64,000 nt of DNA. It comes from a virus. This document shows positions 55,448-61,550 of the stretch, piece by piece (position 1 is the first letter of the stretch; each line of letters begins with the position of its first letter). The position numbers and the translations under genes are program-made. The notes under the pieces were generated by a model. That model was not told where the DNA came from. It saw only the letters and a program-made list of their open reading frames with translations, and searched no databases. The stretch is from the IMG/VR virus record IMGVR_UViG_3300009370_000007, positions 43,023 through 107,022 of that record; one strand, 5' to 3'.

Positions 55448-56504
55448 GTTTATTATCCCACTCTTCCAGATATTTAACTAACACATCCCGATGCGGAGTC
55501 ATTCCGCGATACTCAAGAACATCTTTGGGTGTGGTTAGTATAGCAGAAAGCAATCCAGAACACAAGTCCTTATCGCGACAAATTTGTTCAATATAATGCA
55601 AATAAGTTCTAATTGTAAATATAATATCCCCGTTATCAATTTTCTTTAGTGTCTGGCGCTCCACTCGGATGAACGTGTGGGGAACATCTTCCTCGGTGAC
55701 TGGCGGCGAGGGATGTCGCGGATATGCCCTATTCAATAATCCCGAAGTTGAATATGTCCAATTAAATCTTTCTACTGGCTTATCCTTTTCCATCTCATCC
55801 ATCTTCTTGGTAACTATATCACCAATAGCCTCATTGATCTGGGGAACCGGAGAGTGAATTTCATCCAGCGGCTTACCAATCTTATCCCTCAATGACCAAT
55901 GCGAAGGAAAACACACAGAACCCGCAATGAGAACCCAACCCTCGTCGCGACGACGAAGAATACAAACATCCTCTTGGATCGCTCGCGTCAAAAGCTCAAG
56001 ACCATACTTGGAAGTATAGTTTTGCGTTGCATTAGAAGGCAGAAGATCAGCTTGAGGTCCACCATAGTAACACCTGTACAAAGTGTTTTCATCTTTTCCC
56101 CTATTGTCACGATCTAACTGAAAGAGACTCCGATCACTATTGTTCCATTCAAGCTGCCCATAATTAGGATTGTGCCCAATGGTTCTTGTACTCATATATG
56201 GAAATTCAATATCAACAAGATCCAACCATGCCGCGAGCGCAGCCCACTTATGGGCAGGCGAAGTCTTCTTCTTGTTAATATCCTGATACACCACACCGCG
56301 ATGCTTTTCAAAAAGCATATTCTTCATCGCAATATAATAAGGATAGAAACAATCAAAATGAAAAATTTCTTCATTTTCAATTGGCTTCATACCAACATCT
56401 AGGTTTCCCTTGCCGTTTGCATAGGGAGTAAACACGGGAGCCACCAATTCACTATATGCAGCGTGGTGAATCCCCTGCCCATGTTTCGGGGTCGTACTAT
56501 TCAT
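55431..56504 (-). CDS. DUF3445 / haem-dependent oxidative N-demethylase-like protein
   Basis: The protein has 357 residues, full length for the family. Diagnostic blocks are VLIAGSVCFPSHWSLRDKIG and KPLDEIHSPVPQ (about 192-222), FNWTYS (247-252), and FIRVERQTLKKID...IIFTIRTYL (about 278-302). Known members of this family bind haem in a PAS-like fold and act in NADH-dependent N-demethylation of dimethylamine, releasing formaldehyde used with tetrahydrofolate; the partner flavin and iron-sulfur subunits are not seen in this window. In a phage this would be an auxiliary metabolic gene, perhaps for nitrogen or C1 units. It lies between gp33 and gp59 and overlaps gp59 by 17 bases, so it is an established member of the operon. 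Activity is not proven. Confidence 0.8.
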   Translation of the reverse strand: MNSTTPKHGQGIHHAAYSELVAPVFTPYANGKGNLDVGMKPIENEEIFHFDCFYPYYIAMKNMLFEKHRGVVYQDINKKKTSPAHKWAALAAWLDLVDIEFPYMSTRTIGHNPNYGQLEWNNSDRSLFQLDRDNRGKDENTLYRCYYGGPQADLLPSNATQNYTSKYGLELLTRAIQEDVCILRRRDEGWVLIAGSVCFPSHWSLRDKIGKPLDEIHSPVPQINEAIGDIVTKKMDEMEKDKPVERFNWTYSTSGLLNRAYPRHPSPPVTEEDVPHTFIRVERQTLKKIDNGDIIFTIRTYLHYIEQICRDKDLCSGLLSAILTTPKDVLEYRGMTPHRDVLVKYLEEWDNKHGIEF

Positions 56505-56513
56505 TTTGTTTTT

Positions 56514-56738
56514 TTAAAAAGGAAGTCTAGAAGTCTTTTCTATAAAATTAAGATTCTGTGCTTCGACTCTTAGTTTCTCTCTGATATTTTCATTAACCAA
56601 TTTTGCAACAGATTCAATCTCTACACCATTCTTTTCTGCATGGTATACGATTGCATCCATATAGGACATCTCTGTTCCCTTTACAATTCCTTCAATTTCC
56701 TTTGAGAAATTGTTTGCTGCGTTCCTACGATATGCCAT
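56514..56738 (-). CDS. 33: gp33 late-transcription co-activator
   Basis: The protein has 74 residues, a short form compared with T4 gp33 (112). It shows the family core FSKEIEGIVKGTEMSYMDAIVYHAEKNGVEIESVAKLVNENI and a C-terminal LNFIEKTSRLPF. In T4 the C-terminal hydrophobic motif binds the gp45 sliding clamp, and gp33 occupies the beta-flap of RNA polymerase, letting gp55 start at TATAAATA. Exact late octamers found in this window support that role. A gp55 gene is not seen here. It lies between the lysin and DUF3445 genes. Confidence 0.85.
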   Translation of the reverse strand: MAYRRNAANNFSKEIEGIVKGTEMSYMDAIVYHAEKNGVEIESVAKLVNENIREKLRVEAQNLNFIEKTSRLPF

Positions 56739-56744
56739 AATATA

Positions 56745-57356
56745 TCACCTTCCATAAAATATATGATCGTCAATCTTGGCGATCATCACCTTCTTCTTTG
56801 CCCACGACGGATTAACATAATCCGCGTGATAGTGAAATGCTTCGCCGAGGTTATCATCCACCGCAATCTTTCCATACATCACTTCAGATGCAACCTCTAC
56901 TGCCAGTTTCCACGCCTTGGATTTCTTATTGGGTATATCATGCACACCATCCCAGTACCAAGAAAACTGCATCTTTTGTTTGACCACATCACATACTGTG
57001 TCCGGCCAACCCGGATTATTTACACGATTCATTACAACCTTTGCGACTGCCACCATTCCTGCACGACTCTGATTGCTGGCTTCAAAATAAATGTTCTGTG
57101 CCATACAATAAAGCTCAGAAGATTCCTCAATAGCCTCTGCTTCCATCTTGTGTTCTTGATTCTTATATAAATCTGGAACAATAGAAGGAGCCTTCTTCTT
57201 TTCTGCTGATGGAGGAGTATGCAAAATCATACTGACCACATGACTTTGAACCTGTGGACTCTGACTCTTTCGCCATTCATAGCCAACCATAAACACACAA
57301 AAGGTGTAAAGTGAAAATGTAAATACTGTAGCAATACCTATTGCCAAATCTCTCAT
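56745..57356 (-). CDS. SleB-type cell-wall hydrolase with N-terminal membrane anchor (endolysin)
   Basis: I take ATG 57356; an in-frame TTG lies 6 bases upstream. The 203-residue protein has a hydrophobic segment at about residues 3-25 (IGIATVFTFSLYTFCVFMVG) that could be a signal anchor. A proline/lysine-rich linker follows, then a Hydrolase_2 (SleB/CwlJ) domain: CMAQNIYFEASNQSRAGMVAVAKVVMNRV, WPDTVCDVVKQKMQFSWYWDG, and FHYHADYVNPSW. The Glu in YFEA is the expected catalytic residue. The family cleaves peptidoglycan glycan strands. With its anchor it resembles signal-arrest-release endolysins. The start overlaps the stop of a 42-residue membrane protein (ATGA). Confidence 0.85.
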   Translation of the reverse strand: MRDLAIGIATVFTFSLYTFCVFMVGYEWRKSQSPQVQSHVVSMILHTPPSAEKKKAPSIVPDLYKNQEHKMEAEAIEESSELYCMAQNIYFEASNQSRAGMVAVAKVVMNRVNNPGWPDTVCDVVKQKMQFSWYWDGVHDIPNKKSKAWKLAVEVASEVMYGKIAVDDNLGEAFHYHADYVNPSWAKKKVMIAKIDDHIFYGR

Positions 57357-57481
57357 ACGCAACCCCTAAAAATAAATGAAAGTAATATAATAAAATACAA
57401 CATTATAACAAACGGATCTTTAAAAATATCAGCAAACCCATCTTCAGAAAGTGTCTCAATTACTGTTCTTATGAATCTCAT
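57353..57481 (-). CDS. 42-residue single-span membrane protein, possible holin or lysis partner
   Basis: This small frame (MRFIRTVIETLSEDGFADIF, then KDPFVIMLYFIILLSFIFRGCV) has a soluble N-terminal half and one hydrophobic segment of about 15-17 residues near the C-terminus. Its start lies 26 bases inside the end of the nuclease gene, and its stop overlaps the ATG of the lysin (ATGA). That arrangement is typical for translational coupling and fills the otherwise empty gap. Small membrane proteins encoded beside endolysins are often holins or antiholins. The ribosome site is weak (AGAGTAAG), so expression is not certain. Confidence 0.5.
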   Translation of the reverse strand: MRFIRTVIETLSEDGFADIFKDPFVIMLYFIILLSFIFRGCV

Positions 57482-58136
57482 TAAATTGTCTTACTCTTCG
57501 ATCTAACTGTAAAATCCAAGGCCCAACCTTCTCTTTAAATATCTGAGGTTCAGACCCCTCTACCATAATTGCAACTACCATATCTTTAATTGGAAACCCC
57601 GTCATCTCATAGAACATGGCGGCATAGGCAGCGCATTGAATAAAATAATCTTCGACCCATTCTTTTCTCTTGGGTTTACTTGAAGTTTTAAAATCTAGAA
57701 CTACTGGAACCCCGTCCCACTCGGCAATACAATCAACTCGTCCTGCAACTTGAAACCGATCAGACCACAATGCAACCTCTTGGGCATATATCTTATCTAA
57801 ACTTTCATCCAATATAGGCTTGAGAGTATTAAACATCTCAATTGCATCAGGCATCACACCCCGAATAGCTTCGCCGTCGTTGTTTAAATAATCTTCACAA
57901 ATTTTATGAACTACTGTTCCTCTGCCAGATGCAAATTTAGAAATTCTATTTGCTTCTTCATCTCCTACCCTGGCTCGCCATCGGGCGAGCGACTTTTTCT
58001 TCTCCGGGTTTGCAGAAAGAATAGACGTAATAGATGGATACTTTCCATTCTCTGTGTCATAAAACCTTAAGCCATCCTCATAAAAAGTCCTTACATTTTG
58101 TTTTGGCAATTCAACTGGTGATTCATGAATAAACAT
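57456..58136 (-). CDS. RecB/Cas4-like PD-(D/E)XK nuclease
   Basis: The protein has 226 residues. Motifs in order: GRGTVVHKICEDYL (conserved His near the N-terminus), GRVDCIAEWDGVPVVLDFKTSSKPK (the D...DxK catalytic centre), and FIQCAAYAAMF (the QxxxY motif of RecB-family nucleases). The family includes phage exonucleases and Cas4. Similar proteins are common in marine T4-like phages, where they probably act in recombination or host DNA breakdown. No CRISPR array or other cas gene is present, so a Cas4 role is not indicated. It lies 6 bases downstream of the first FmdB-type gene. Confidence 0.82.
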   Translation of the reverse strand: MFIHESPVELPKQNVRTFYEDGLRFYDTENGKYPSITSILSANPEKKKSLARWRARVGDEEANRISKFASGRGTVVHKICEDYLNNDGEAIRGVMPDAIEMFNTLKPILDESLDKIYAQEVALWSDRFQVAGRVDCIAEWDGVPVVLDFKTSSKPKRKEWVEDYFIQCAAYAAMFYEMTGFPIKDMVVAIMVEGSEPQIFKEKVGPWILQLDRRVRQFNEIHKNSN

Positions 58137-58142
58137 AATATA

Positions 58143-58484
58143 CTACCATCCTTTCTCTCTATCTAATTCATTGTGTCCTTTATAGGTATCGGGAATTCCT
58201 TCCCTTTGAAGTTTTTGAAGTGGTCGCCACCCCTTGCCGTCTCGACCGGCATGGGGATGTTCTGCATTAATCTTTGCAATAACTTCTTTATATGTATCAT
58301 CTGTGGTTCGCACACCAATATTTACTGGATCTACGGTTGGGGGAGTCCCCAACATTATTTGTCTAACCTTTTTCTTGCCACAATTAGGACATTTCCTGCG
58401 AGTAGGTTTCTTGCGATCATCCATACGAATCAATTCATCGAATTGGAATTCGCAGTCCTTACATTCATAGTCATAAAGTGGCAT
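58143..58484 (-). CDS. FmdB-family zinc ribbon protein (long form)
   Basis: The protein has 113 residues. The N-terminal 45 residues form the FmdB zinc ribbon: MPLYDYECKDCEFQFDELI...RRKCPNCGKKKVRQIM, with two CxxC pairs. The remaining half is polar, with a HPHAGRDGKGWRPLQKLQREGIP segment that is probably disordered or basic. FmdB-type ribbons are often small regulators, but phage versions are of unknown function. A shorter paralogue ends 11 bases upstream. Expression from the late octamer at 58721-58728 is possible. Confidence 0.75.
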   Translation of the reverse strand: MPLYDYECKDCEFQFDELIRMDDRKKPTRRKCPNCGKKKVRQIMLGTPPTVDPVNIGVRTTDDTYKEVIAKINAEHPHAGRDGKGWRPLQKLQREGIPDTYKGHNELDREKGW

Positions 58485-58495
58485 TTAAATTATCC

Positions 58496-58681
58496 TTACT
58501 TATCATAATGCTTTGGCGTCCAACCATCCCCAGAAAGAACGAACGAAGTATTCCCAATAAGAATCTTCAACGCATTCTTCTTTTTACACTCTGGGCACTT
58601 TCGTTTTTTCTTTGCATTAATATTTTGAAGAGCTTCAAAAGTATATTTGCAATACTTACATTCATATTCATATATGGGCAT
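58496..58681 (-). CDS. FmdB-family zinc ribbon protein (short form)
   Basis: The protein has 61 residues: MPIYEYECKYCKYTFEALQN, a Lys/Arg-rich spacer, then KCPECKKKNALKILIGNTSF. This gives the same two CxxC pairs as the neighbour at 58143-58484. The two probably arose by duplication. Its start overlaps the stop of a 39-residue frame (TAATG). The function is unknown; a nucleic-acid-binding or transcription-linked role is inferred from the zinc ribbon and the basic spacer. Confidence 0.75.
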   Translation of the reverse strand: MPIYEYECKYCKYTFEALQNINAKKKRKCPECKKKNALKILIGNTSFVLSGDGWTPKHYDK

Positions 58682-58800
58682 TAATTTTTCTTTCGCTGAA
58701 TTTCTCGCAGATCACCAAAATATTTATAATTCCTAATTGCAATTACTTCCATCATATTCCGCGTATAACAATTTAAAATTTTATTAAACAACCACATCAT
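58681..58800 (-). CDS. 39-residue basic small protein
   Basis: This short frame (MMWLFNKILNCYTRNMMEVI, then AIRNYKYFGDLREIQRKKN) has a strong ribosome-binding site (AGAGGAAATAGGAA before ATG 58800), and its stop overlaps the start of the short FmdB gene (TAATG). It fills the 134-base gap after pyrB. It contains the late octamer at 58721-58728 within its codons. I recognise no family. Confidence 0.5.
   Translation of the reverse strand: MMWLFNKILNCYTRNMMEVIAIRNYKYFGDLREIQRKKN
58721..58728 (-). promoter_or_regulatory. T4-type late promoter TATAAATA inside a small gene
   Basis: This is an exact TATAAATA on the minus strand, 40 bases before the short FmdB ATG at 58681. It lies inside the 39-residue frame, so it could be a chance match in codons for Tyr-Lys-Tyr. 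The distance to the next start is similar to that of the promoter at 1124-1131, so late expression of the FmdB pair, nuclease and lysin genes is plausible. Confidence 0.45.
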
Positions 58801-58815
58801 TTCCTATTTCCTCTT

Positions 58816-59757
58816 CTATATATAAATCTCTCTCCGAAGAACCCTTAACAACAATGCCATACGAATATATAGTCCATTTTTAGCTTGCCTAAAATATGCT
58901 GCCCTCGGATCAGAATCAACTTCAACTGAAATTTCTCCCAGTCTAGGGAGCGGGTGTAAAATTCTTGCATCTGGTTTCATCATTCTCAACACAGCACCAT
59001 CAATCTTATACCGATGGGCAATCCTTTGATACTTCTCAAATAGCTCAAATGATCCTGACCTGAATCTTTCCTTTTGAAGTCGAGTCTGATAAAAAATATC
59101 AACCTCTGATGCAATGTCCTTCAGCCGATGACAGGTACTCCAACTAACATTATGTTTGTCAAAATGCTCGATCAATTCCGGTTTCATTTGCACAAACTTC
59201 GGAGCCACCAAATAGATATGTCCTATATCATATTTAGTCAACAAATATGCAAGTGAATGAATTGTTCTTCCATAATTCAAATCACCAATCAGCGCAATCC
59301 TCTTACCGTCGATTCCATTACATTCATCTTCAATAGTATAAAGATCAATCAATGCCTGAGTCGGATGTTGTCCTGCACCATCTCCAGCATTAATAATCGG
59401 GACAGAACTAACCTCGGCTGCGCGCTCTACAGATCCCTCTTCCGAATGACGAAGAACAATCACATCAGAATACTCAGACACAACCCGAATAGTATCTTCT
59501 AGAATTTCTCCCTTTGCAGCAGAAGAAAACTGTTCGGCATTTTCTGTAGAAAGAACATTGCCGCCCAATTTGAACATTGCAGACTCAAACGAAAATCGAG
59601 TTCGCGTTGATGGCTCATAAAAAAGCGATGCCATTATCGGTCTATTAATTTTTAACTCTGGTAATTTATTATTTGTTTTAAGCCAAAAAGTGGCTTCAAA
59701 AATTTCATTAAGAAATGACTTATCAAACTGTTGGGCCTTCAAAATATGCATACTCAA
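58816..59757 (-). CDS. pyrB: aspartate carbamoyltransferase, catalytic chain
   Basis: The protein has 313 residues, the normal length of bacterial PyrB (about 311). It catalyses carbamoyl phosphate plus aspartate to carbamoyl aspartate, the first committed step of pyrimidine synthesis. Substrate-binding residues all appear in place: STRTR (50-54), the Lys of SSAAKGE (82), LRH (Arg 103), QHPTQALIDLYTI (His 131), GDLNYGRTIHSLA (Arg 164), QTRLQKER (Arg 226, Gln 228) and HPLPR (268-272). No regulatory chain (PyrI) is nearby, so a simple trimer is likely. In a phage it is a metabolic gene that could raise UTP/CTP/dTTP supply. It sits in the replication/transcription operon between small phage genes. 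Confidence 0.93.
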   Translation of the reverse strand: MSMHILKAQQFDKSFLNEIFEATFWLKTNNKLPELKINRPIMASLFYEPSTRTRFSFESAMFKLGGNVLSTENAEQFSSAAKGEILEDTIRVVSEYSDVIVLRHSEEGSVERAAEVSSVPIINAGDGAGQHPTQALIDLYTIEDECNGIDGKRIALIGDLNYGRTIHSLAYLLTKYDIGHIYLVAPKFVQMKPELIEHFDKHNVSWSTCHRLKDIASEVDIFYQTRLQKERFRSGSFELFEKYQRIAHRYKIDGAVLRMMKPDARILHPLPRLGEISVEVDSDPRAAYFRQAKNGLYIRMALLLRVLRREIYI

Positions 59758-59766
59758 ATATTGCTC

Positions 59767-60000
59767 CTATTTAAAAATCCAGGCATAAAAAACATACAAC
59801 CAACCAAAACATCCATGAAGAATTGCCCATAGAACACTATGATTATACTGCCATGACATAACAATTGCCAAAACTACTCCAATAAGACTAAACACTCTAT
59901 ACACTCTCTTTTCAAACCTCGACAACACATCTTGTGTCTTTTGATTATGGTCTTGCCATCCAGAAGGCATGAATCTACTCCAACCCGTATCCACCTTCAA
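59767..60000 (-). CDS. small membrane protein with two predicted spans
   Basis: The protein has 77 residues. A polar N-terminal part (MKVDTGWSRFMPSGWQDHNQ...) is followed by two hydrophobic segments (VFSLIGVVLAIVMSW and SVLWAILHGCFGWLYVFYAW) around a short YNH turn. Similar small proteins with a 'W..NHS..WAILHG..GW.YV.Y' pattern are frequent in marine phages; I know no function. A holin-like role is possible because of size and two spans, but it does not adjoin the lysin. Its start overlaps the sigma-like gene by 26 bases. Confidence 0.65.
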   Translation of the reverse strand: MKVDTGWSRFMPSGWQDHNQKTQDVLSRFEKRVYRVFSLIGVVLAIVMSWQYNHSVLWAILHGCFGWLYVFYAWIFK

Positions 60001-60289
60001 CTAGAGCATCACGAACCTTATTTAAAGCACGGTTCTCAAGTTGGCGAACTCGTTCTATAGAAACCGGCAATCCAGTTTCAATATTAACAATCTTATTGCG
60101 AACTTCGTCAAAAGTTCTCCCCTCATAACTATGCAAAATAAGAATCCTAGATTCACGATGGGGAAGTTTAGCCATTTCCTCAAAGGCCTTTCCCAAAGTT
60201 TCTTTACGAAGAAAATGCTGAAGCGGAGAAAGAGATTCCTCATCAACGATATTTTCCGGGTTAATTTTTTCTACGGGTTGCCAGTTCAT
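59975..60289 (-). CDS. stand-alone sigma-70 region 4-like protein
   Basis: The protein has 104 residues. Residues of about 21-50 (SPLQHFLRKETLGKAFEEMA, then KLPHRESRILIL) match region 4.1. Residues of about 57-95 (GRTFDEVRNKI...GLPVSIERVRQLENRALNKVRDAL) match the helix-turn-helix of region 4.2, including the RxRQLE.RALNK recognition-helix pattern of RpoD. No regions 2 or 3 are present, and there is no room for them. Such a protein could contact the RNA polymerase beta-flap or a -35 element. T4 gp55 is different: it resembles region 2 and lacks region 4. Ribosome site TAGGAGCAAAAA precedes ATG 60289. Confidence 0.75.
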   Translation of the reverse strand: MNWQPVEKINPENIVDEESLSPLQHFLRKETLGKAFEEMAKLPHRESRILILHSYEGRTFDEVRNKIVNIETGLPVSIERVRQLENRALNKVRDALVEGGYGLE

Positions 60290-60317
60290 TTTTTGCTCCT
60301 ATCATTATATAGCATTT

Positions 60318-60596
60318 TTATAAGCCTAATCGTTGCCGATCCTTTTCCTCCGAACACTCTTCGCAGGCGTATAGGGCTTTTGATTTCACTCGTTCATATT
60401 CGCCGTCAATAAAAACTCGGCGAACTTGATTCACAGGTTCCTCACAAAAGTCACAAACAAAATCTGCAAGATATTCTTCCTGTGTGTTCTTTGCACCACC
60501 TCTAGGTTCCCGGCGATCCTTCATCGGACCACCAGAGCGGAGGCAGGCATCCATCGCATTATAATCGCGAGGCTTATTAGGTTTCTTGTTCGCCAA
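60318..60596 (-). CDS. small zinc-binding protein (TTG start)
   Basis: I take TTG 60596 because AAGGAG lies 6 bases upstream; a longer in-frame start would overlap the preceding gene further. The 92-residue protein starts MANKKPNKPRDYNAMDACLR, with a Gly/Arg-rich stretch (SGGPMKDRREPRGGAKN). It then has FVCDFCEEPV...YACEECSEEK, two CxxC pairs that should bind zinc. I recognise no family. It overlaps the upstream gene by 20 bases and precedes the sigma-like gene by 28 bases. Confidence 0.6.
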   Translation of the reverse strand: MANKKPNKPRDYNAMDACLRSGGPMKDRREPRGGAKNTQEEYLADFVCDFCEEPVNQVRRVFIDGEYERVKSKALYACEECSEEKDRQRLGL

Positions 60597-60837
60597 GATT
60601 ATCTCCTTCGTGGAATCCACACTTGGGGCAAATATCATTCATAATTCCGCGTGAACAAAAATCAATATTTCCCTCTTTGTTTACAAAACGACTGAGAGTA
60701 CCGTCATTAACCAAATACTCCAACGTCCCCTTCATTCCAATTTCAATTCCATTACTTCGACCAAAATAAAAATTAATACAGGCAGCAGCTATGACCGTTG
60801 CCAATAAAACCATTTCAAGAATTGTTAAATCCAACAA
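60577..60837 (-). CDS. membrane-anchored small protein with CxxC (TTG start)
   Basis: The start TTG at 60837 has AAGGA 8 bases upstream; the first in-frame ATG is 8 codons later and lacks a ribosome site. The 86-residue protein has a hydrophobic segment at about residues 4-24 (LTILEMVLLATVIAAACINF). A soluble part ends in CPKCGFHEGDN, which could bind metal with one more ligand such as the Cys at FCSRG. It is the first gene behind the late octamer at 60859-60866. No family is recognised. Confidence 0.6.
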   Translation of the reverse strand: MLDLTILEMVLLATVIAAACINFYFGRSNGIEIGMKGTLEYLVNDGTLSRFVNKEGNIDFCSRGIMNDICPKCGFHEGDNLGEQET

Positions 60838-60858
60838 ACCAATATTCCTTAAATAAAA

Positions 60859-60866
60859 TATTTATA
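60859..60866 (-). promoter_or_regulatory. T4-type late promoter TATAAATA directly behind a terminator
   Basis: This is an exact TATAAATA on the minus strand, 22 bases before the TTG start at 60837, the same spacing as the gp25 promoter. It begins 7 bases after the terminator stem, so the U-tract of the terminator (CTTTTTTATAAATA) runs into the promoter. This separates upstream transcription from late transcription of the genes below 60837. Confidence 0.7.
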
Positions 60867-60872
60867 AAAAAG

Positions 60873-60897
60873 ACCGGGGAGTGGCAAGCTCCCCGGT
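60873..60897 (-). terminator. rho-independent terminator of the structured RNA
   Basis: A perfect 9-bp stem (ACCGGGGAG and CTCCCCGGT) with a 7-base loop (60873-60881 and 60889-60897) is followed on the minus strand by CTTTTTTATAAAT, a good U-tract. The plus strand has only TTTCGATTTC behind it, so termination is mainly for leftward transcripts coming through 61325-60909. Confidence 0.85.
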
Positions 60898-60908
60898 TTC
60901 GATTTCTT

Positions 60909-61325
60909 ATGACAGAACCCATTGAATGTCCAAGCAATCTATTTTTAATTAGATAGGAGAGTACGAGCGTTATCATTTACGCCAAAGCTGGAAATCATTG
61001 TCAATAAAGGTCTATGGTTGTGCCACCAACCTACTTTATTATAATTAAGACACGATCTTTCTTTGACTAAGCTCGCCTTTCTTATCGGTGCCAGTCACCG
61101 TCCCATTCGGGAAGACCCGTTGTCATCCCTGCCTTAGAATACTACTTCACAGACAGCAAAGTTTAGCCCCAACGAGATAGGGCAACTTACCAACTCTTCC
61201 ACGGGATCGCGATAATCCACTTCGCTACTAACCACAGTTATGGTGTTGGCTACTCGGCTCCCTTGGTAAGAAACTCCTTATATATTATTAGTATACTGGG
61301 TTCAGTATCGTTAAGGTTCTGTCAC
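60909..61325 (-). ncRNA. candidate structured noncoding RNA (about 417 nt)
   Basis: The 506 bases between 60838 and 61343 hold no plausible gene. The ends are complementary: TGACAGAACC (61324-61315 on the minus strand) pairs perfectly with GGTTCTGTCA (60919-60910), and G-U pairs extend it at both sides. Inside are an 8-bp long-range helix (61186-61193 with 61263-61270) and hairpins CGGTG/CACCG (61086-61100), TCCC/GGGA (61101-61112), GGTTG/CAACC (61016-61031), GCCC/GGGC (61066-61083... i.e. 61166-61183 in the GTTTAGCCCC region) and ATACTG/CAGTAT (61293-61308). A terminator follows 11 bases after the closing helix. Together this suggests a stable RNA made leftward. It lacks motifs I know for tmRNA, RNase P RNA, 6S RNA, SRP RNA or tRNA. 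The class is unknown. Confidence 0.6.
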
Positions 61326-61343
61326 GATATTCTCCTGCTATGA

Positions 61344-61547
61344 TTATGAATACACTTCATCTTCATAAAGTTCTTCGTAATAAGTATCATACTCTTGATT
61401 TGTAGTCATATCCTTGATTAACTTTTCTGCATCTCGGCGGCGGTTGCGTCTCTTTTTGTTTGAGTTTTTCTTCCCACCGGCCCAAAACTGTTTCTCATCT
61501 AGATAGTCATCGAACTGCTCTTTCTTATTACGGTTCTTCTTCGACAT
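61344..61547 (-). CDS. small basic/acidic protein downstream of RNase H
   Basis: The protein has 67 residues. The N-terminal two thirds are very basic (KKNRNKKEQF..., GGKKNSNKKRRNRRRDAEKL), and the end is acidic and Tyr-rich (YDTYYEELYEDEVYS). It starts 3 bases after the RNase H stop and ends just before the candidate RNA. It is probably nucleic-acid binding or a ribosome/RNA-associated protein by composition. I recognise no family. Confidence 0.55.
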   Translation of the reverse strand: MSKKNRNKKEQFDDYLDEKQFWAGGKKNSNKKRRNRRRDAEKLIKDMTTNQEYDTYYEELYEDEVYS

Positions 61548-61550
61548 TGT

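Noticed and set aside
57357-57362. TTG start for the SleB-type lysin
   Set aside because: The ATG two codons later overlaps the stop of the small membrane protein (ATGA) and is the more natural start.
57456-58136. Cas4 of a phage CRISPR system
   Set aside because: The nuclease motifs fit RecB/Cas4-like proteins in general, and no repeat array or other cas gene is present.
59975-60289. Gene 55 (late sigma factor)
   Set aside because: The sequence matches sigma region 4, whereas gp55 resembles region 2 and has about 185 residues; it cannot serve as gp55.
60838-61343. tRNA, tmRNA or RNase P RNA in the gene-free stretch
   Set aside because: No cloverleaf with a TTC-type T-loop and matching acceptor, no tag reading frame ending in Ala-Ala, and no conserved RNase P core motifs could be found on either strand.
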